Positions 32,490 through 41,058 of a stretch of 57,317 nucleotides of DNA are shown here, in pieces. The DNA is from Candidatus Moraniibacteriota bacterium (GTDB lineage Bacteria; Patescibacteriota; Minisyncoccia; Moranbacterales; GCA-2747515): contig PDPP01000021.1 of the NCBI GenBank assembly GCA_002747515.1, forward strand, positions 1-57,317, in the 5' to 3' direction. The position numbers and the translations under genes were made by a program. The first letter of the stretch is position 1. Each line of letters begins with the position of its first letter. The notes below the pieces were generated by a model. It was given only the letters and a program-made list of their open reading frames with translations. It had not been told where the DNA came from and did no database searches.

Positions 32490-32909
32490 ATGTTGCAAAA
32501 TAAGAGAATGGATGTGAAAGGTGGTCGTATACGTACTACTTGTCCATGGTGTAGGATGGTTAAGTATTCTGGTATAAGTGCAAGTGTACATAGGAAAAAT
32601 GTGCGATGTAAATGCGGAAAATCGACGATGTATAAAATTAATCACAGAAAACATAAGCGAGAGATTTGTACAATTCCTGCTACGGTATGTGTAGATGGTC
32701 GGATTGTTCGCGTCTGGATTTGTGATAGATCACCATTTAATATTGGTTTTACTGTTCCAAGAGGTGATATGGGCAAGTTTCGGAAAAAACAACGTGTTGA
32801 GATCAAATACAAAGAATCAACGCGAATACTGGGAAAACAAGTAATCATTCAAAGTAAATTTGGTGATCGTATTGGTGCAACTATAATAAACCCAATTATT
32901 TGCCAATAG
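32490..32909 (+). CDS. Zinc-ribbon protein with a PilZ-like domain
   Basis: A 139-aa protein. Residues about 18-45 form a zinc ribbon (CPWC..CKCGK) resembling the MJ0042 type. Residues about 50-135 look like a PilZ domain, the usual cyclic-di-GMP receptor: RKHKR fits RxxxR and CDRSPFNIGF resembles the DxSxxG box with two extra residues. The same ribbon-PilZ pairing occurs in deltaproteobacterial proteins. No cyclic-di-GMP synthase is in the window, so ligand binding is uncertain. It has its own promoter, a GGGAGG ribosome-binding site and a terminator. Confidence 0.6.
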   Translation: MLQNKRMDVKGGRIRTTCPWCRMVKYSGISASVHRKNVRCKCGKSTMYKINHRKHKREICTIPATVCVDGRIVRVWICDRSPFNIGFTVPRGDMGKFRKKQRVEIKYKESTRILGKQVIIQSKFGDRIGATIINPIICQ

Positions 32910-32913
32910 CAAA

Positions 32914-32956
32914 AACGCTCATGTTGTGTAAAGATACAACATGAGCGTTATTTTTT
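32914..32956. terminator. Bidirectional terminator
   Basis: A perfect 14-bp stem AACGCTCATGTTGT/ACAACATGAGCGTT with an 8-nt loop, A-rich before and T-rich after, between convergent genes. Confidence 0.9.
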
Positions 32957-33410
32957 ATAAATAGAATTCAATAATCCAGATAAGTGTGATACTGAGAATG
33001 ATTCCAACACCAATTCCACCAGCTACCTCATTTGCAAAATGACCAACGTGTTCTTTGAGTCGAGGGAATGTTTTTGAATCAATATCATCAATTTCTTTTA
33101 CAAGTCTGTTGAGTGTTTTGCCCTGGATGCCAATTTGCATGCGTACACGCATCGCATCATAAATTGTGATAAATGCAAAACAGGCTGCGACAGCAAATAC
33201 ACCAGAAGTGATGTTTTCATAATATCCAATGACTACAACAAGTGATGTAACAAATGCGCTGTGTGCACTTGGAAAATGTCCTGGATCGAAAATATTATCC
33301 CATTTGAATTCGTATTTATACGATAAACGTGCAAATTTCATCATTTGTGCACAAAAGATGACAATGATTGGAATTAAAAAAAGTTTATATTGTAGCATTA
33401 AATCTATCAT
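32955..33410 (-). CDS. Divergent PAP2 family membrane protein (DUF212, YuiD-like)
   Basis: A 151-aa membrane protein with four hydrophobic segments. The DUF212 signature FDPGHFPSAHSAFVTSL is related to the acid phosphatase PAP2 active-site block (SxxH), and YDAMRVRMQIGIQGKTLN and HxGH-like EHVGHFANEVAGG follow. Members may act on isoprenoid or lipid phosphates but few are characterised. The length matches the family. Convergent with the PilZ-like gene and divergent from lemA. Confidence 0.88.
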   Translation of the reverse strand: MIDLMLQYKLFLIPIIVIFCAQMMKFARLSYKYEFKWDNIFDPGHFPSAHSAFVTSLVVVIGYYENITSGVFAVAACFAFITIYDAMRVRMQIGIQGKTLNRLVKEIDDIDSKTFPRLKEHVGHFANEVAGGIGVGIILSITLIWIIEFYL

Positions 33411-33496
33411 GTATATAGTATATCATACATTTTATTTTTTTGATGTTTGTGTTACTATTTTTAATAGGTTAAGTAATATGTTAAAACCAAATAATT

Positions 33497-34072
33497 ATGA
33501 TGACAATTTTGGCATTAGGTGTTGTCGGAGCACTTATTATCTTTGTCATAGGACTGTATAATGGTCTTGTGAAATTGCGTATTCGTGTCGATGAAGCATG
33601 GAGTGATATTGACGTACAACTCAAGAGGCGTTATGATTTGATTCCAAATCTCGTTGAGACGGTAAAAGGGTATGCAAAGCATGAGAGTGAAACTCTCGAA
33701 GCAGTGATGGAAGCACGTTCAAAAGCAACAGCTATTAATGTGGATGCAAGTAATGCAACAGCAGATGATATGATGGCGCTTGCTGGTGCACAGCAAGGTC
33801 TCTCAGGTGCACTTGGAAAGCTTTTTGCAGTTGCAGAAAATTATCCAGATCTTAAGGCAAATCAGAACTTTTTGCAATTACAAAATGATCTCACAGAAAC
33901 TGAGGACAAAATTCAAGCGTCACGACGGTTCTATAATGGTACAGTTCGTGACTATAATACAAAAGTACAAACAGTTCCAAGTAATATCATTGCCGGCATG
34001 TTCGGATTTGTAAAACGAGAATTTTTTGATATTGATGAAAAAGAACGGGAAAATGTTGAAGTAAAATTTTAG
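33497..34072 (+). CDS. lemA: LemA family protein
   Basis: A 191-aa LemA protein: one N-terminal membrane helix (about 3-22) followed by a long helical bundle exposed to one side. The diagnostic core is present: [42 protein letters not shown], and the later [30 protein letters not shown]. The function is poorly known; lemA very often precedes htpX, as it does here (6 nt apart), pointing to a shared role in membrane protein quality control. Confidence 0.95.
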   Translation: MMTILALGVVGALIIFVIGLYNGLVKLRIRVDEAWSDIDVQLKRRYDLIPNLVETVKGYAKHESETLEAVMEARSKATAINVDASNATADDMMALAGAQQGLSGALGKLFAVAENYPDLKANQNFLQLQNDLTETEDKIQASRRFYNGTVRDYNTKVQTVPSNIIAGMFGFVKREFFDIDEKERENVEVKF

Positions 34073-34078
34073 TGAATT

Positions 34079-34957
34079 ATGGGTGCTACATTGTACACGC
34101 ATCAAACTGAAAATATTGTAAAAACGTGGTTACTTATAACTGCGTTTTTAGGACTTTTGATTGCTGTAGGTTTTGTTTTTTCCATGTATTTTAATAATGG
34201 AGCATTTTTAGTGGTCTCATCAGTTTTTGCGGTTGGGACGAGTATGTGGTCATATTGGTTTTCAGATAAGATGGTGCTCAAAATGACAGGAGCTAAAGAG
34301 GTGTCACGAGAAAATCTCAAAGAGTTGTATGAAATTGTGGATAATCTTGCGATTACAGCAGGGTTACCGACGCCAAAGATTTATGTAATTGATGACATGG
34401 CACTCAATGCATTTGCTACAGGGCGTAATCCGCAGCACGGCGTGATTGTTTTTACACGTGGTCTCTTGGAGCGATTGGATAAAGAGGAAATTCGTGGTGT
34501 GGCAGCGCATGAAATGTCACATATTGGCAATCGAGATATTTTGATTGGTACTGTGGCAGTGATATTTACTAGTATTATTGCAATGACGTCACGAATAATG
34601 TTTTTTTCTGGGGGTGATTCACGAGATCGTGGAGGTGTCTTTTTTCTGATCACTGGTTTAATTTTATTGGTTCTTTCGCCAATTATTGCAACATTGTTGC
34701 GACTTGCAATTTCACGAAAAAGAGAATTTCTTGCAGATGCATCAGGAGCAATGCTTACACGATATCCAGAGGGACTTGCTTCAGCATTGGAAAAAATCTC
34801 TTCTGATGCACGACCAGTACAAACAGCTTCTGACACGACAGCACATTTATTTATTGCAAACCCATTTAAAGATACAAAACGCATTTCAAAACTTTTTGCA
34901 ACACATCCTCCAGTCGAGGAACGTATTGCACGATTGCGAGGATCGTTAGATGTTTAA
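34079..34957 (+). CDS. htpX: Zinc metalloprotease HtpX
   Basis: A 292-aa M48 membrane protease that degrades damaged membrane proteins. The zinc motif HEMSH is at residues 144-148 and the third ligand is in REFLADASGA. Hydrophobic pairs lie at about 20-65 and 157-215. The C-terminal THPPVEERIARLR is typical. It forms an operon with lemA. Confidence 0.95.
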   Translation: MGATLYTHQTENIVKTWLLITAFLGLLIAVGFVFSMYFNNGAFLVVSSVFAVGTSMWSYWFSDKMVLKMTGAKEVSRENLKELYEIVDNLAITAGLPTPKIYVIDDMALNAFATGRNPQHGVIVFTRGLLERLDKEEIRGVAAHEMSHIGNRDILIGTVAVIFTSIIAMTSRIMFFSGGDSRDRGGVFFLITGLILLVLSPIIATLLRLAISRKREFLADASGAMLTRYPEGLASALEKISSDARPVQTASDTTAHLFIANPFKDTKRISKLFATHPPVEERIARLRGSLDV

Positions 34958-35044
34958 TTTTTTATTATCATTTTATATTTCAAATATCTTGTTAATAAAA
35001 ATGATGTGTGTTTTTGGAAATTTGTAAATTGAAAATCATTTCTT

Positions 35045-35473
35045 ATGCAATGGAAAGAACCACGGAATTCAGAAAAATATTTTTGGACAGAACATGCAAA
35101 GTTAAAAATGAAAAAATATGGTCTAACGGGACAACGTGTGACACGAGTAATTCGTGCGCCAATGCGTACAGAAGAAAGTATTGTAGGTGGAAATGTGATT
35201 GCAGTGATGCAACCACAATCAACTAAACGTGGAGCGGATGGAACAAAAACATGGTCAAATGAAATTTGGGTAATGTATAAAATTGTGGAGAAGAAGGGAG
35301 AAAGTAAAAAAAAGAATTATCCTGTAGATGATGTAATGGCACAGTTTTTACAAAAAATGACAAGAGCACAAAAACACATTTGTATTATAAGCGCTTGGCG
35401 TTTTCCCGGTAAAACAGAGCCAGGTGAAAGTTTGCCGGATGAAATTGTAAAAGAGATTGCAGAAGTGATGTAA
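35045..35473 (+). CDS. DUF4258-like small protein
   Basis: A 142-aa protein. The N-terminal part WTEHAKLKMKKYGLTGQRVTRVIRAPMRTEE resembles the DUF4258/BrnT-like fold (HAxxRMxERGI...V..vi..P), seen in small RNase-like toxins and in stand-alone conserved proteins. The C-terminal ICIISAWRFPGKTEPGESLPDEI is unlike toxins. No antitoxin gene lies beside it, so a housekeeping role in this lineage is more likely. Confidence in the domain match is modest. Confidence 0.5.
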   Translation: MQWKEPRNSEKYFWTEHAKLKMKKYGLTGQRVTRVIRAPMRTEESIVGGNVIAVMQPQSTKRGADGTKTWSNEIWVMYKIVEKKGESKKKNYPVDDVMAQFLQKMTRAQKHICIISAWRFPGKTEPGESLPDEIVKEIAEVM

Positions 35474-35536
35474 TTTGATATACTAAAAACTATAAAATAT
35501 AGTATTATTTTTTATATAGAAAGGTAGGTGATATAC

Positions 35537-35923
35537 ATGGAAGAGCAAAATAACACACAACAGCAAGAACAGGCACAACAACAAGCGCCAGTACAAGCTG
35601 AAACTATCAAACAGGTAGATCCAGCAGATGTGGAGAAAAATAAGACAATGGCAGTTTTGGCGTATTTCATTTTTTTCTTGCCGTTACTTACTGATGCAAA
35701 AAATTCGCCATTTGCAAAATTTCATGCAAATCAATCTCTTGTTTTGATAATCGCATGGGTTGTTTTGACATTTATTAATATCATTCCATTTCTTGGACAG
35801 TTGATCTGGTTTATCGGAGCAATTGCATTCTTTGTTTTTTGGATTATGGGTATTATGAATGCATCAAATGGCAAGATGAAAGAATTGCCACTTATCGGTG
35901 GTATTCACATTTTGGACAAATAA
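35537..35923 (+). CDS. DUF4870/Tic20-like small membrane protein
   Basis: A 128-aa protein. The ORF track adds three codons (GTG start); the ATG at 35537 has an AGGTAGGTG ribosome-binding site. A Gln-rich soluble head (EEQNNTQQQEQAQQQAPVQ) is followed by three or four membrane helices with AVLAYFIFFLPLLTDAKNSPFAKFHANQSLVL, the conserved FHxxQ block of DUF4870-like proteins. The function is unknown. It has a TGATATACT-like -10 upstream (about 35468) and a terminator. Confidence 0.8.
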   Translation: MEEQNNTQQQEQAQQQAPVQAETIKQVDPADVEKNKTMAVLAYFIFFLPLLTDAKNSPFAKFHANQSLVLIIAWVVLTFINIIPFLGQLIWFIGAIAFFVFWIMGIMNASNGKMKELPLIGGIHILDK

Positions 35924-35948
35924 TTTTTTCTAGAGAAAAACTATTTAC

Positions 35949-35978
35949 AAAAAACAGGTATATATGCCTGTTTTTTGT
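35949..35978 (+). terminator. Rho-independent terminator
   Basis: AAAACAGGTATA/TATGCCTGTTTT with one wobble and flanking A/T runs, 25 nt after the small membrane protein. Confidence 0.8.
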
Positions 35979-36024
35979 ATAAGAGTATGGTATTATAGGG
36001 AGAGTAATAGGAAAAAATGGAAAA

Positions 36025-37476
36025 ATGGAAAAAAAAATAATACACAAACATACAAAAATTGTAGCAACACTTGGACCAGTATCAGAATCTGTGGAAGTTT
36101 TAGAAAAAATGATAAAAAATGGCTTAAACGTGACACGTTTTAATTTTTCTCATGGAGAGTATGAATGGCATGAAAGAGTGATGAATAATGTACGAATGGC
36201 AGCAAAAAATGTCGGTGTGCCAATTGCAATTCTTGCTGATTTACAAGGACCGCGTGTGCGTACACATATGAGTGAAGAATTAGAAATTATAGATGGAGAA
36301 ACAGTGCGTATATGTGATATATCAATGGATGATGAAGAGATTGCACAAAAATTCAGTGATCAAAAAGTTATTACGTTGGATTGTCCAAAAATTATTGATA
36401 GTATTGCAGTGGGAAATGATATTTTGATTGAAGATGGGCTCATGAAGGTGAAAATTGTAGATATCATGGATGGATATGCTGTTGCTGATGTTATTGATGG
36501 TGGTGTGATAAAAAATCATAAAGGAGTGAATATTCCAGATGCGCGAATTCCATTACCGACAGTAACAAAAAAAGATTATGATGATCTCGCTTTTGCTCTT
36601 GCGCATGATGTGGATTATATTGCATTGTCTTTTGTGCGTAATGGACAGGATATTGTGGATGTGCGAAAACATATGCGTAAAATTCTTGGAGATGAGGTGT
36701 CATTACCAAAAATCGTGTCAAAGATCGAATGTAAAGAAGCACTGAATAATTTAGAGCGTATATTATGTGCAACGGATGCTGTGATGATTGCACGTGGGGA
36801 TCTCGGTATTGAGATGAATCCAGCACGTATCGCAATACTAGAAAAAGATATTTTGGAAAAAGCAATTCGACATATGCGACCAGTAATTGTAGCAACGCAG
36901 ATGCTTGCAAGTATGGAGCATAATCCGCGTGCTACACGTGCAGAAATTTCGGATGTGACAAATGCTGTGGCAGATCATGCTGATGCGGTGATGCTCTCAG
37001 GTGAATCAAGTATGGGTACATATCCAGTTGATACGGTGAGGACAATGGCAGAAGTAGCAACACAAACAGAGATTTCTCCATATGATGATGTGTTTGATGC
37101 GATGCCACTGACATTTTCTTCAGAAGAGGTGCGAATTGCACATGGGACATATGATTTTGCACGAGAGTTGGAAGCACAGGCAATTGTGATTTATTCAGAA
37201 AGTGGATATACTGCGCGATTGTTATCACATTTTCGTCCAGATCAAAATATTATTGTTGTCACAAACAATCAAAAAACATATCATCAATTAGCTCTGCCAT
37301 GGGGTGTAAAATCGTTTATGTGTCCAGGAGAACAAAGTCGAGAAAAGTGCATAGAAAATGCTATTCAACAAGCAAAAGAAAAAGGAGTATTACATACAGG
37401 TGATTTGGTAATTACAGTACTTGGTACTACAAAAACAGGAAAAAAACTAACTTTAACGGGAACACGTATTGCATAA
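36025..37476 (+). CDS. pyk: Pyruvate kinase
   Basis: The last step of glycolysis: phosphoenolpyruvate + ADP to pyruvate + ATP. 483 aa, with TKIVATLGPVSES, NVTRFNFSHGEYEWH, ILADLQGPRVRT, a B domain, the active-site block IVSKIECKEAL, MIARGDLGIE and ATQMLASM. The usual MLSGETAxGxYP reads MLSGESSMGTYP, with Ser for Thr. A C-terminal allosteric domain is present. It is one of the few central-metabolism genes in the window. Confidence 0.96.
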   Translation: MEKKIIHKHTKIVATLGPVSESVEVLEKMIKNGLNVTRFNFSHGEYEWHERVMNNVRMAAKNVGVPIAILADLQGPRVRTHMSEELEIIDGETVRICDISMDDEEIAQKFSDQKVITLDCPKIIDSIAVGNDILIEDGLMKVKIVDIMDGYAVADVIDGGVIKNHKGVNIPDARIPLPTVTKKDYDDLAFALAHDVDYIALSFVRNGQDIVDVRKHMRKILGDEVSLPKIVSKIECKEALNNLERILCATDAVMIARGDLGIEMNPARIAILEKDILEKAIRHMRPVIVATQMLASMEHNPRATRAEISDVTNAVADHADAVMLSGESSMGTYPVDTVRTMAEVATQTEISPYDDVFDAMPLTFSSEEVRIAHGTYDFARELEAQAIVIYSESGYTARLLSHFRPDQNIIVVTNNQKTYHQLALPWGVKSFMCPGEQSREKCIENAIQQAKEKGVLHTGDLVITVLGTTKTGKKLTLTGTRIA

Positions 37477-37491
37477 TTTTACATAAATAGT

Positions 37492-37643
37492 AAGAACCTG
37501 TTTAAAATTTTCGTATTTGACTGCAGTTTCTCTATTTTGGCTGCAAATAATTCACAACTCGTCGTCTTTCTCGTTGTTCATTATTTTTACCAGAAAATAG
37601 GAAAATTTCATGTGCCAAAGAGAGAATTTAGACAAGTTCTAAG
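37492..37643. repeat. MITE-like element with short terminal inverted repeats
   Basis: AAGAACCTGTTTAAA at 37492-37506 is the imperfect inverse of TTTAGACAAGTTCTAAG at 37627-37643 (AGAAC[C/T]TGT[T/C]TAAA). The 152-nt unit codes for nothing. Its right end (ATTTCATGTGCCAAAGAGAG) is also seen, diverged, at about 20585-20605 upstream of the efp stop, so it is a dispersed element. Confidence 0.55.
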
Positions 37644-37644
37644 G

Positions 37645-37677
37645 ACACACAACACTTTTCACTGTTGTGTGTTTGTG
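37645..37677 (+). terminator. Hairpin between pyk and tRNA-Ser
   Basis: ACACACAACA/TGTTGTGTGT stem with an 8-nt loop; the T-run is weak (TTTGTG). Confidence 0.5.
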
Positions 37678-37706
37678 ATATAGTGCAAAGCAGTTCAAGT
37701 TTTTTT

Positions 37707-37796
37707 GGTGAGGTGGCCGAGTGGTTGAAGGCGCACGCTTGGAAAGCGTGTAAGGGGTAAAACTCTTCGCAGGTTCGAATCCTGTCCTCACCGCCA
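37707..37796 (+). tRNA. tRNA-Ser (GGA anticodon)
   Basis: 90 nt including an encoded CCA. Acceptor GGTGAGG pairs with CCTCACC; anticodon arm CACGC-TTGGAAA-GCGTG gives anticodon GGA; a long class II variable arm and a T-arm with GGTTCGAATCC are present. It reads UCC/UCU serine codons. Confidence 0.95.
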
Positions 37797-37809
37797 ATGT
37801 ATTCTTTTT

Positions 37810-37890
37810 GGAGAGATGCTGGAGTGGTTGAATGGGATCGACTCGAAATCAGTTGTTTTATTTTTTATAGGACTGTTGGTTCGAATCTCA
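37810..37890 (+). pseudogene. Decayed tRNA-Ser (CGA-like)
   Basis: GGAGAGATGCTGGAGTGGTTGAATGGG copies the 5' half of a class II tRNA-Ser and CTCGAAA would give anticodon CGA. The anticodon stem has a mismatch, the variable arm is AT-rich and poorly paired, the T-stem is broken (GTTGG/CTCAC) and no CCTCTCC-type acceptor strand follows. The 3' end runs straight into the left inverted repeat of the restriction-modification element. Confidence 0.55.
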
Positions 37891-37933
37891 CAGGATTTTG
37901 ATTAAATCATCAACTCCACCACGACTTGGGTGT

Positions 37934-38035
37934 ACTCCCTCTGGTCGCGCACGCAAAATCAAAAATTTCCTTACTCTTCCAAAAAACGGCGGAGGTGCAG
38001 GGGGCCGCAAAAAATTGGAAGGAAATTTTATAGTT
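37934..38035 (+). repeat. Left terminal inverted repeat, with internal hairpin
   Basis: Holds the 39-nt core shared with the right end, then a nested hairpin: AAATTTCCTT pairing with GGAAATTT, TTCCAA with TTGGAA and CGGC with GCCG. This and the rest of 37891-38138 code for nothing convincing; the minus-strand ORF at 37888-38118 is a translation of the repeat. Confidence 0.75.
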
Positions 38036-38138
38036 TTGCTTCTGTTGCTTTCAGTTCGTTTGTGAAAATTACACATACCTGTTATCATTATATTGAAAGT
38101 GTAGAAAATCAATATCATACTATCAAATTATTGAAATT

Positions 38139-38345
38139 ATGGTAAAAGAAATAGAAATCGGCAAAAACATAAAAAAGTACCGCAACAAGCAAGAATTGTC
38201 GCAAGAAGACTTTGCAAAAAAGTCTGGTGTGAAATATACGACTTTGACAAAAATTGAAAGCGGAGTGATTAAAAAACCGTCTGTGTTGGTTATGGCACAG
38301 ATTGCTAAAGCGCTCGGCGTTCAAATTGAGGATTTAATAAAATAA
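38139..38345 (+). CDS. XRE-family HTH regulator (candidate R-M controller protein)
   Basis: A 68-aa protein that is almost entirely a Cro/CI-type helix-turn-helix: KNIKKYRNKQELSQEDFAKKSGVKYTTLTKIESGVIKKPSVLVMAQIAKALGV. Size and position fit the C (controller) proteins that delay endonuclease expression when a restriction-modification system enters a new cell. It is the first gene of the operon; the RadC-methyltransferase gene starts 1 nt after its stop. Operator half-sites were not obvious upstream; ATATTGAAAGTG and AATATCATAC are AT-rich only. Confidence 0.85.
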   Translation: MVKEIEIGKNIKKYRNKQELSQEDFAKKSGVKYTTLTKIESGVIKKPSVLVMAQIAKALGVQIEDLIK

Positions 38346-38346
38346 C

Positions 38347-40155
38347 ATGGCAAAGATTAAAGACATTCCAAAAGTTGATAGACCACGAGAAAAATTTCTC
38401 AAAAAAGGTCCGGAAGCACTTTCAAAAAGTGATCTTTTGGCAATCTTGCTCGGAAGTGGAATTAAGGGGAAAAATGTTCAACAGCTTTCGCAACAAATCA
38501 TCAAAAAATTTGGCAAAAACTTTTTGAATATTACGGTTAATGATTTGAAAGGTGTCGCAGGAATTGGCGAAGCCAAAGCGCTACAAATTGCGTCAGCAAT
38601 TTCTCTCGTAAAAAGATTTTATGCAGATGATCAAACAAATGAAGTTGTGATAAAAAATTCTCAAGATGTTGCTTCACTTACTTATGATTTACGAAGCAAG
38701 AAAAAAGAGCATTTAGTTTGTTTGTATCTCAACGCACGAAATGTTTTGCTAAAAAAGGAAGTGGTGAGCGTTGGACTTGCCGACAAAACTCTACTTCACC
38801 CAAGAGAAATTTTTTACCCTGCAACAGAACTCAACGCCGCGAGTGTGATTTTGATACACAATCATCCGTCTGGTAACTCATCGCCAAGTGAAAAAGATAT
38901 TGAGATTGTGGAGAAAATCGCACAAGCGGGAGAAATAATGGGGATTCCAGTTATTGATTTTATCATTATTTCTGAAAAAGGAGATTACAGTTTTTACGAA
39001 AAACTAAAAGATCAAAACAAAGGTTTTGATTATGTCGCAGACGGAATACAGGGAACACTTTTTGATTTATTGGAAATTGAGAGATCATCCTATGAAATAA
39101 GCGCAGAAAAAATCCAAGAAACCTATTTTCATATTCCACAAGTTAAAGAAAATCATTTCCAATTACAAAATCGTCGATACATCGGCAATAAATATAAATT
39201 AATAGAATGGATTTTTTCTATACTTGATAAAGAATGTGACGGAAAATCATTTACAGATATCTTTGCGGGAACAGGTGTTGTAGCTGCGGTTGCAAGTAAA
39301 CATTTTGACGAAATTATTTTGAATGATTTTCTTTTCTCAAATGAAGCAATATACAGAGCATTTTTTGATAATGGAAATTGGAATCCAGAAAAAATCAATT
39401 CCATAATTAAAGATTGCAACAATATAAACGGAGAAGATTTAAATGAAAACTATTTTTCTCTAAATTTTGGCGGAAAATATTTCTCAAAAAATTCTGCAAA
39501 AATTATTGGATCTGTACGAGAAAATATAGAGAAAAACAAGGAAAATTTAACGGAGCGAGAATATAATATGTTGATTTCCTCTTTACTTTATTCTATTGAT
39601 AAAATTGCAAACACGGTTGGGCACTATGATGCGTATTTCAAAAAAGATTTTATCGAAGATAATTTCTTTATGCGACCAATAGACCCTATCGAAGTAAAAG
39701 TAGTTTCAATTTTTCGAGAAGATGCAAATTTGCTTGCGAAGCAAGTAAAAACGGACATCGTTTATATTGATCCGCCATACAATTCCCGACAATACAGCAG
39801 GTTTTATCATGTGTTAGAAACGCTAACTAAATGGGATAAACCAAAATTGCATGGTGTAGCGCTAAAACCAGAACCAGAAAATATGAGTGATTATTGTCGT
39901 GTAAGCGCAAAGGATAGATTTGCAGAATTGGTAAATGATATAAATGCAAAATATTTAGTTGTTTCCTACAACAATACTTACGAGTCAAAAAGCAATTCAT
40001 CACAGAATAAAATTACACTTGAAGAAATAAAAAATATTTTAAGCAAAAGAGGAAAAACAAAAGTATTTGAAAAAGATTATCGGCATTTCAATGCTGGAAA
40101 TACTGACTTTAATAATCACAAAGAATATTTGTTTGTAACTAAAACTATGTCATGA
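38347..40155 (+). CDS. RadC (JAB)-DNA adenine methyltransferase fusion
   Basis: A 602-aa single reading frame joining two complete proteins. Residues 1 to about 225 are a full RadC: the helix-hairpin-helix part (LSKSDLLAILLGSGIKGKNV, LKGVAGIGEAKALQI) and a JAB metalloprotease-like domain with HPREIF and His171-x-His173-PSG-x7-Asp184, so the zinc site is intact. Residues about 265-602 are a D12-class N6-adenine methyltransferase: RRYIGNKYKL, motif I FAGTG (306-310) and motif IV DPPY (475-478), with NSRQYSRFYHVLETL after it. It overlaps the next methyltransferase gene by 4 nt. Modification of one strand of an asymmetric site is likely; what RadC adds is unknown. Confidence 0.88.
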   Translation: MAKIKDIPKVDRPREKFLKKGPEALSKSDLLAILLGSGIKGKNVQQLSQQIIKKFGKNFLNITVNDLKGVAGIGEAKALQIASAISLVKRFYADDQTNEVVIKNSQDVASLTYDLRSKKKEHLVCLYLNARNVLLKKEVVSVGLADKTLLHPREIFYPATELNAASVILIHNHPSGNSSPSEKDIEIVEKIAQAGEIMGIPVIDFIIISEKGDYSFYEKLKDQNKGFDYVADGIQGTLFDLLEIERSSYEISAEKIQETYFHIPQVKENHFQLQNRRYIGNKYKLIEWIFSILDKECDGKSFTDIFAGTGVVAAVASKHFDEIILNDFLFSNEAIYRAFFDNGNWNPEKINSIIKDCNNINGEDLNENYFSLNFGGKYFSKNSAKIIGSVRENIEKNKENLTEREYNMLISSLLYSIDKIANTVGHYDAYFKKDFIEDNFFMRPIDPIEVKVVSIFREDANLLAKQVKTDIVYIDPPYNSRQYSRFYHVLETLTKWDKPKLHGVALKPEPENMSDYCRVSAKDRFAELVNDINAKYLVVSYNNTYESKSNSSQNKITLEEIKNILSKRGKTKVFEKDYRHFNAGNTDFNNHKEYLFVTKTMS

Positions 40156-41057
40156 ATAAGAAAATAAAAAGATCACCCCTGTTTTATGTCGGGGATAAAT
40201 ATCGGTTAATGAAGCAAATTTTAGATTTATTTCCCGAGGGAATAGATAATTTTTACGAACCGTTTGTTGGCGGTGGTACTGTTTTTTTGAATGTCGAAGC
40301 AAACAAATATTTCCTAAACGATATAGACAGACATCTTGTAAATATTCATAAGTTTTTGATTTCCAACGCAAAAAAACCAGAAAAGTTTTTTAACGAGGTT
40401 GAGAGAATTATTTACAAATACAAATTATCTCATTCTTATAAAAAAGATATTGTTCCCGATTCACTCAAAAAAGAGTTCAAAAAGACTTATTATGCAAGAT
40501 TCAATAAAGAGGGCTATGAAAAATTAAGAATTTGTGTAAATAAAAACAAAAAAAATGACCCTCTCATTCTCTATGTATTGTTGATTTATGGATTTAATAG
40601 AATGCTTCGTTTCAATGGTGGTGGAAAATTTAATCTGCCCGTTGGAAATGTGGATTTCAATAAAAATGTTGTTAGTGCTTTAAATAACTATTTTGATTTT
40701 GTAAAAAATAAAAAGATTAAATTTACAACAAAGGATTTTAGAAAATTTTTTGAGAATAAAGAATTTTCCAAGAATGATTTTGTTTACATTGATCCACCAT
40801 ATCTTATAACTTCGAGTGAGTACAATAAGTTATGGAACGAGAAAGAAGAATCTGATTTATTGAATTTTATTGATGAATTGGATAAAAATGGTGTTAAATT
40901 TGCCTTGTCAAATGTTACGCATTACAACGGAAGCAAAAATGATTTTTTGATAAAATGGATGAAAAAATACAATACATACAAGATAAAAAGTAATTATATT
41001 AGTTACCATAATAACGGAAAGAAAAAAATCACTGAGATTCTAGTTACAAATTATTAA
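40152..41057 (+). CDS. Dam-like D12-class DNA adenine methyltransferase
   Basis: A 301-aa N6-adenine methyltransferase of the Dam/EcoRV/DpnII group. FYVGDKYRLMKQI (AdoMet site, residues 11-23), motif I PFVGGG (37-42), a target recognition region of about 120 aa, and motif IV DPPY (214-217) followed by LITSSEYNKLW. Its start overlaps the fusion gene (ATGA) and its stop lies 1 nt before the endonuclease. Asymmetric type IIS sites need both strands protected, which explains two methyltransferases side by side. Confidence 0.92.
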   Translation: MNKKIKRSPLFYVGDKYRLMKQILDLFPEGIDNFYEPFVGGGTVFLNVEANKYFLNDIDRHLVNIHKFLISNAKKPEKFFNEVERIIYKYKLSHSYKKDIVPDSLKKEFKKTYYARFNKEGYEKLRICVNKNKKNDPLILYVLLIYGFNRMLRFNGGGKFNLPVGNVDFNKNVVSALNNYFDFVKNKKIKFTTKDFRKFFENKEFSKNDFVYIDPPYLITSSEYNKLWNEKEESDLLNFIDELDKNGVKFALSNVTHYNGSKNDFLIKWMKKYNTYKIKSNYISYHNNGKKKITEILVTNY

Positions 41058-41058
41058 T

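Noticed and set aside
35045-35473. Toxin of a toxin-antitoxin pair (BrnT-like)
   Set aside because: No antitoxin-like gene adjoins it, and the C-terminal half does not match BrnT; left as a DUF4258-like protein.
37888-38118. 76-aa minus-strand ORF with LRARPEGVHPSRGG
   Set aside because: It is the translation of the left inverted repeat; the right repeat gives the related VLRARPEGV peptide at 43439.
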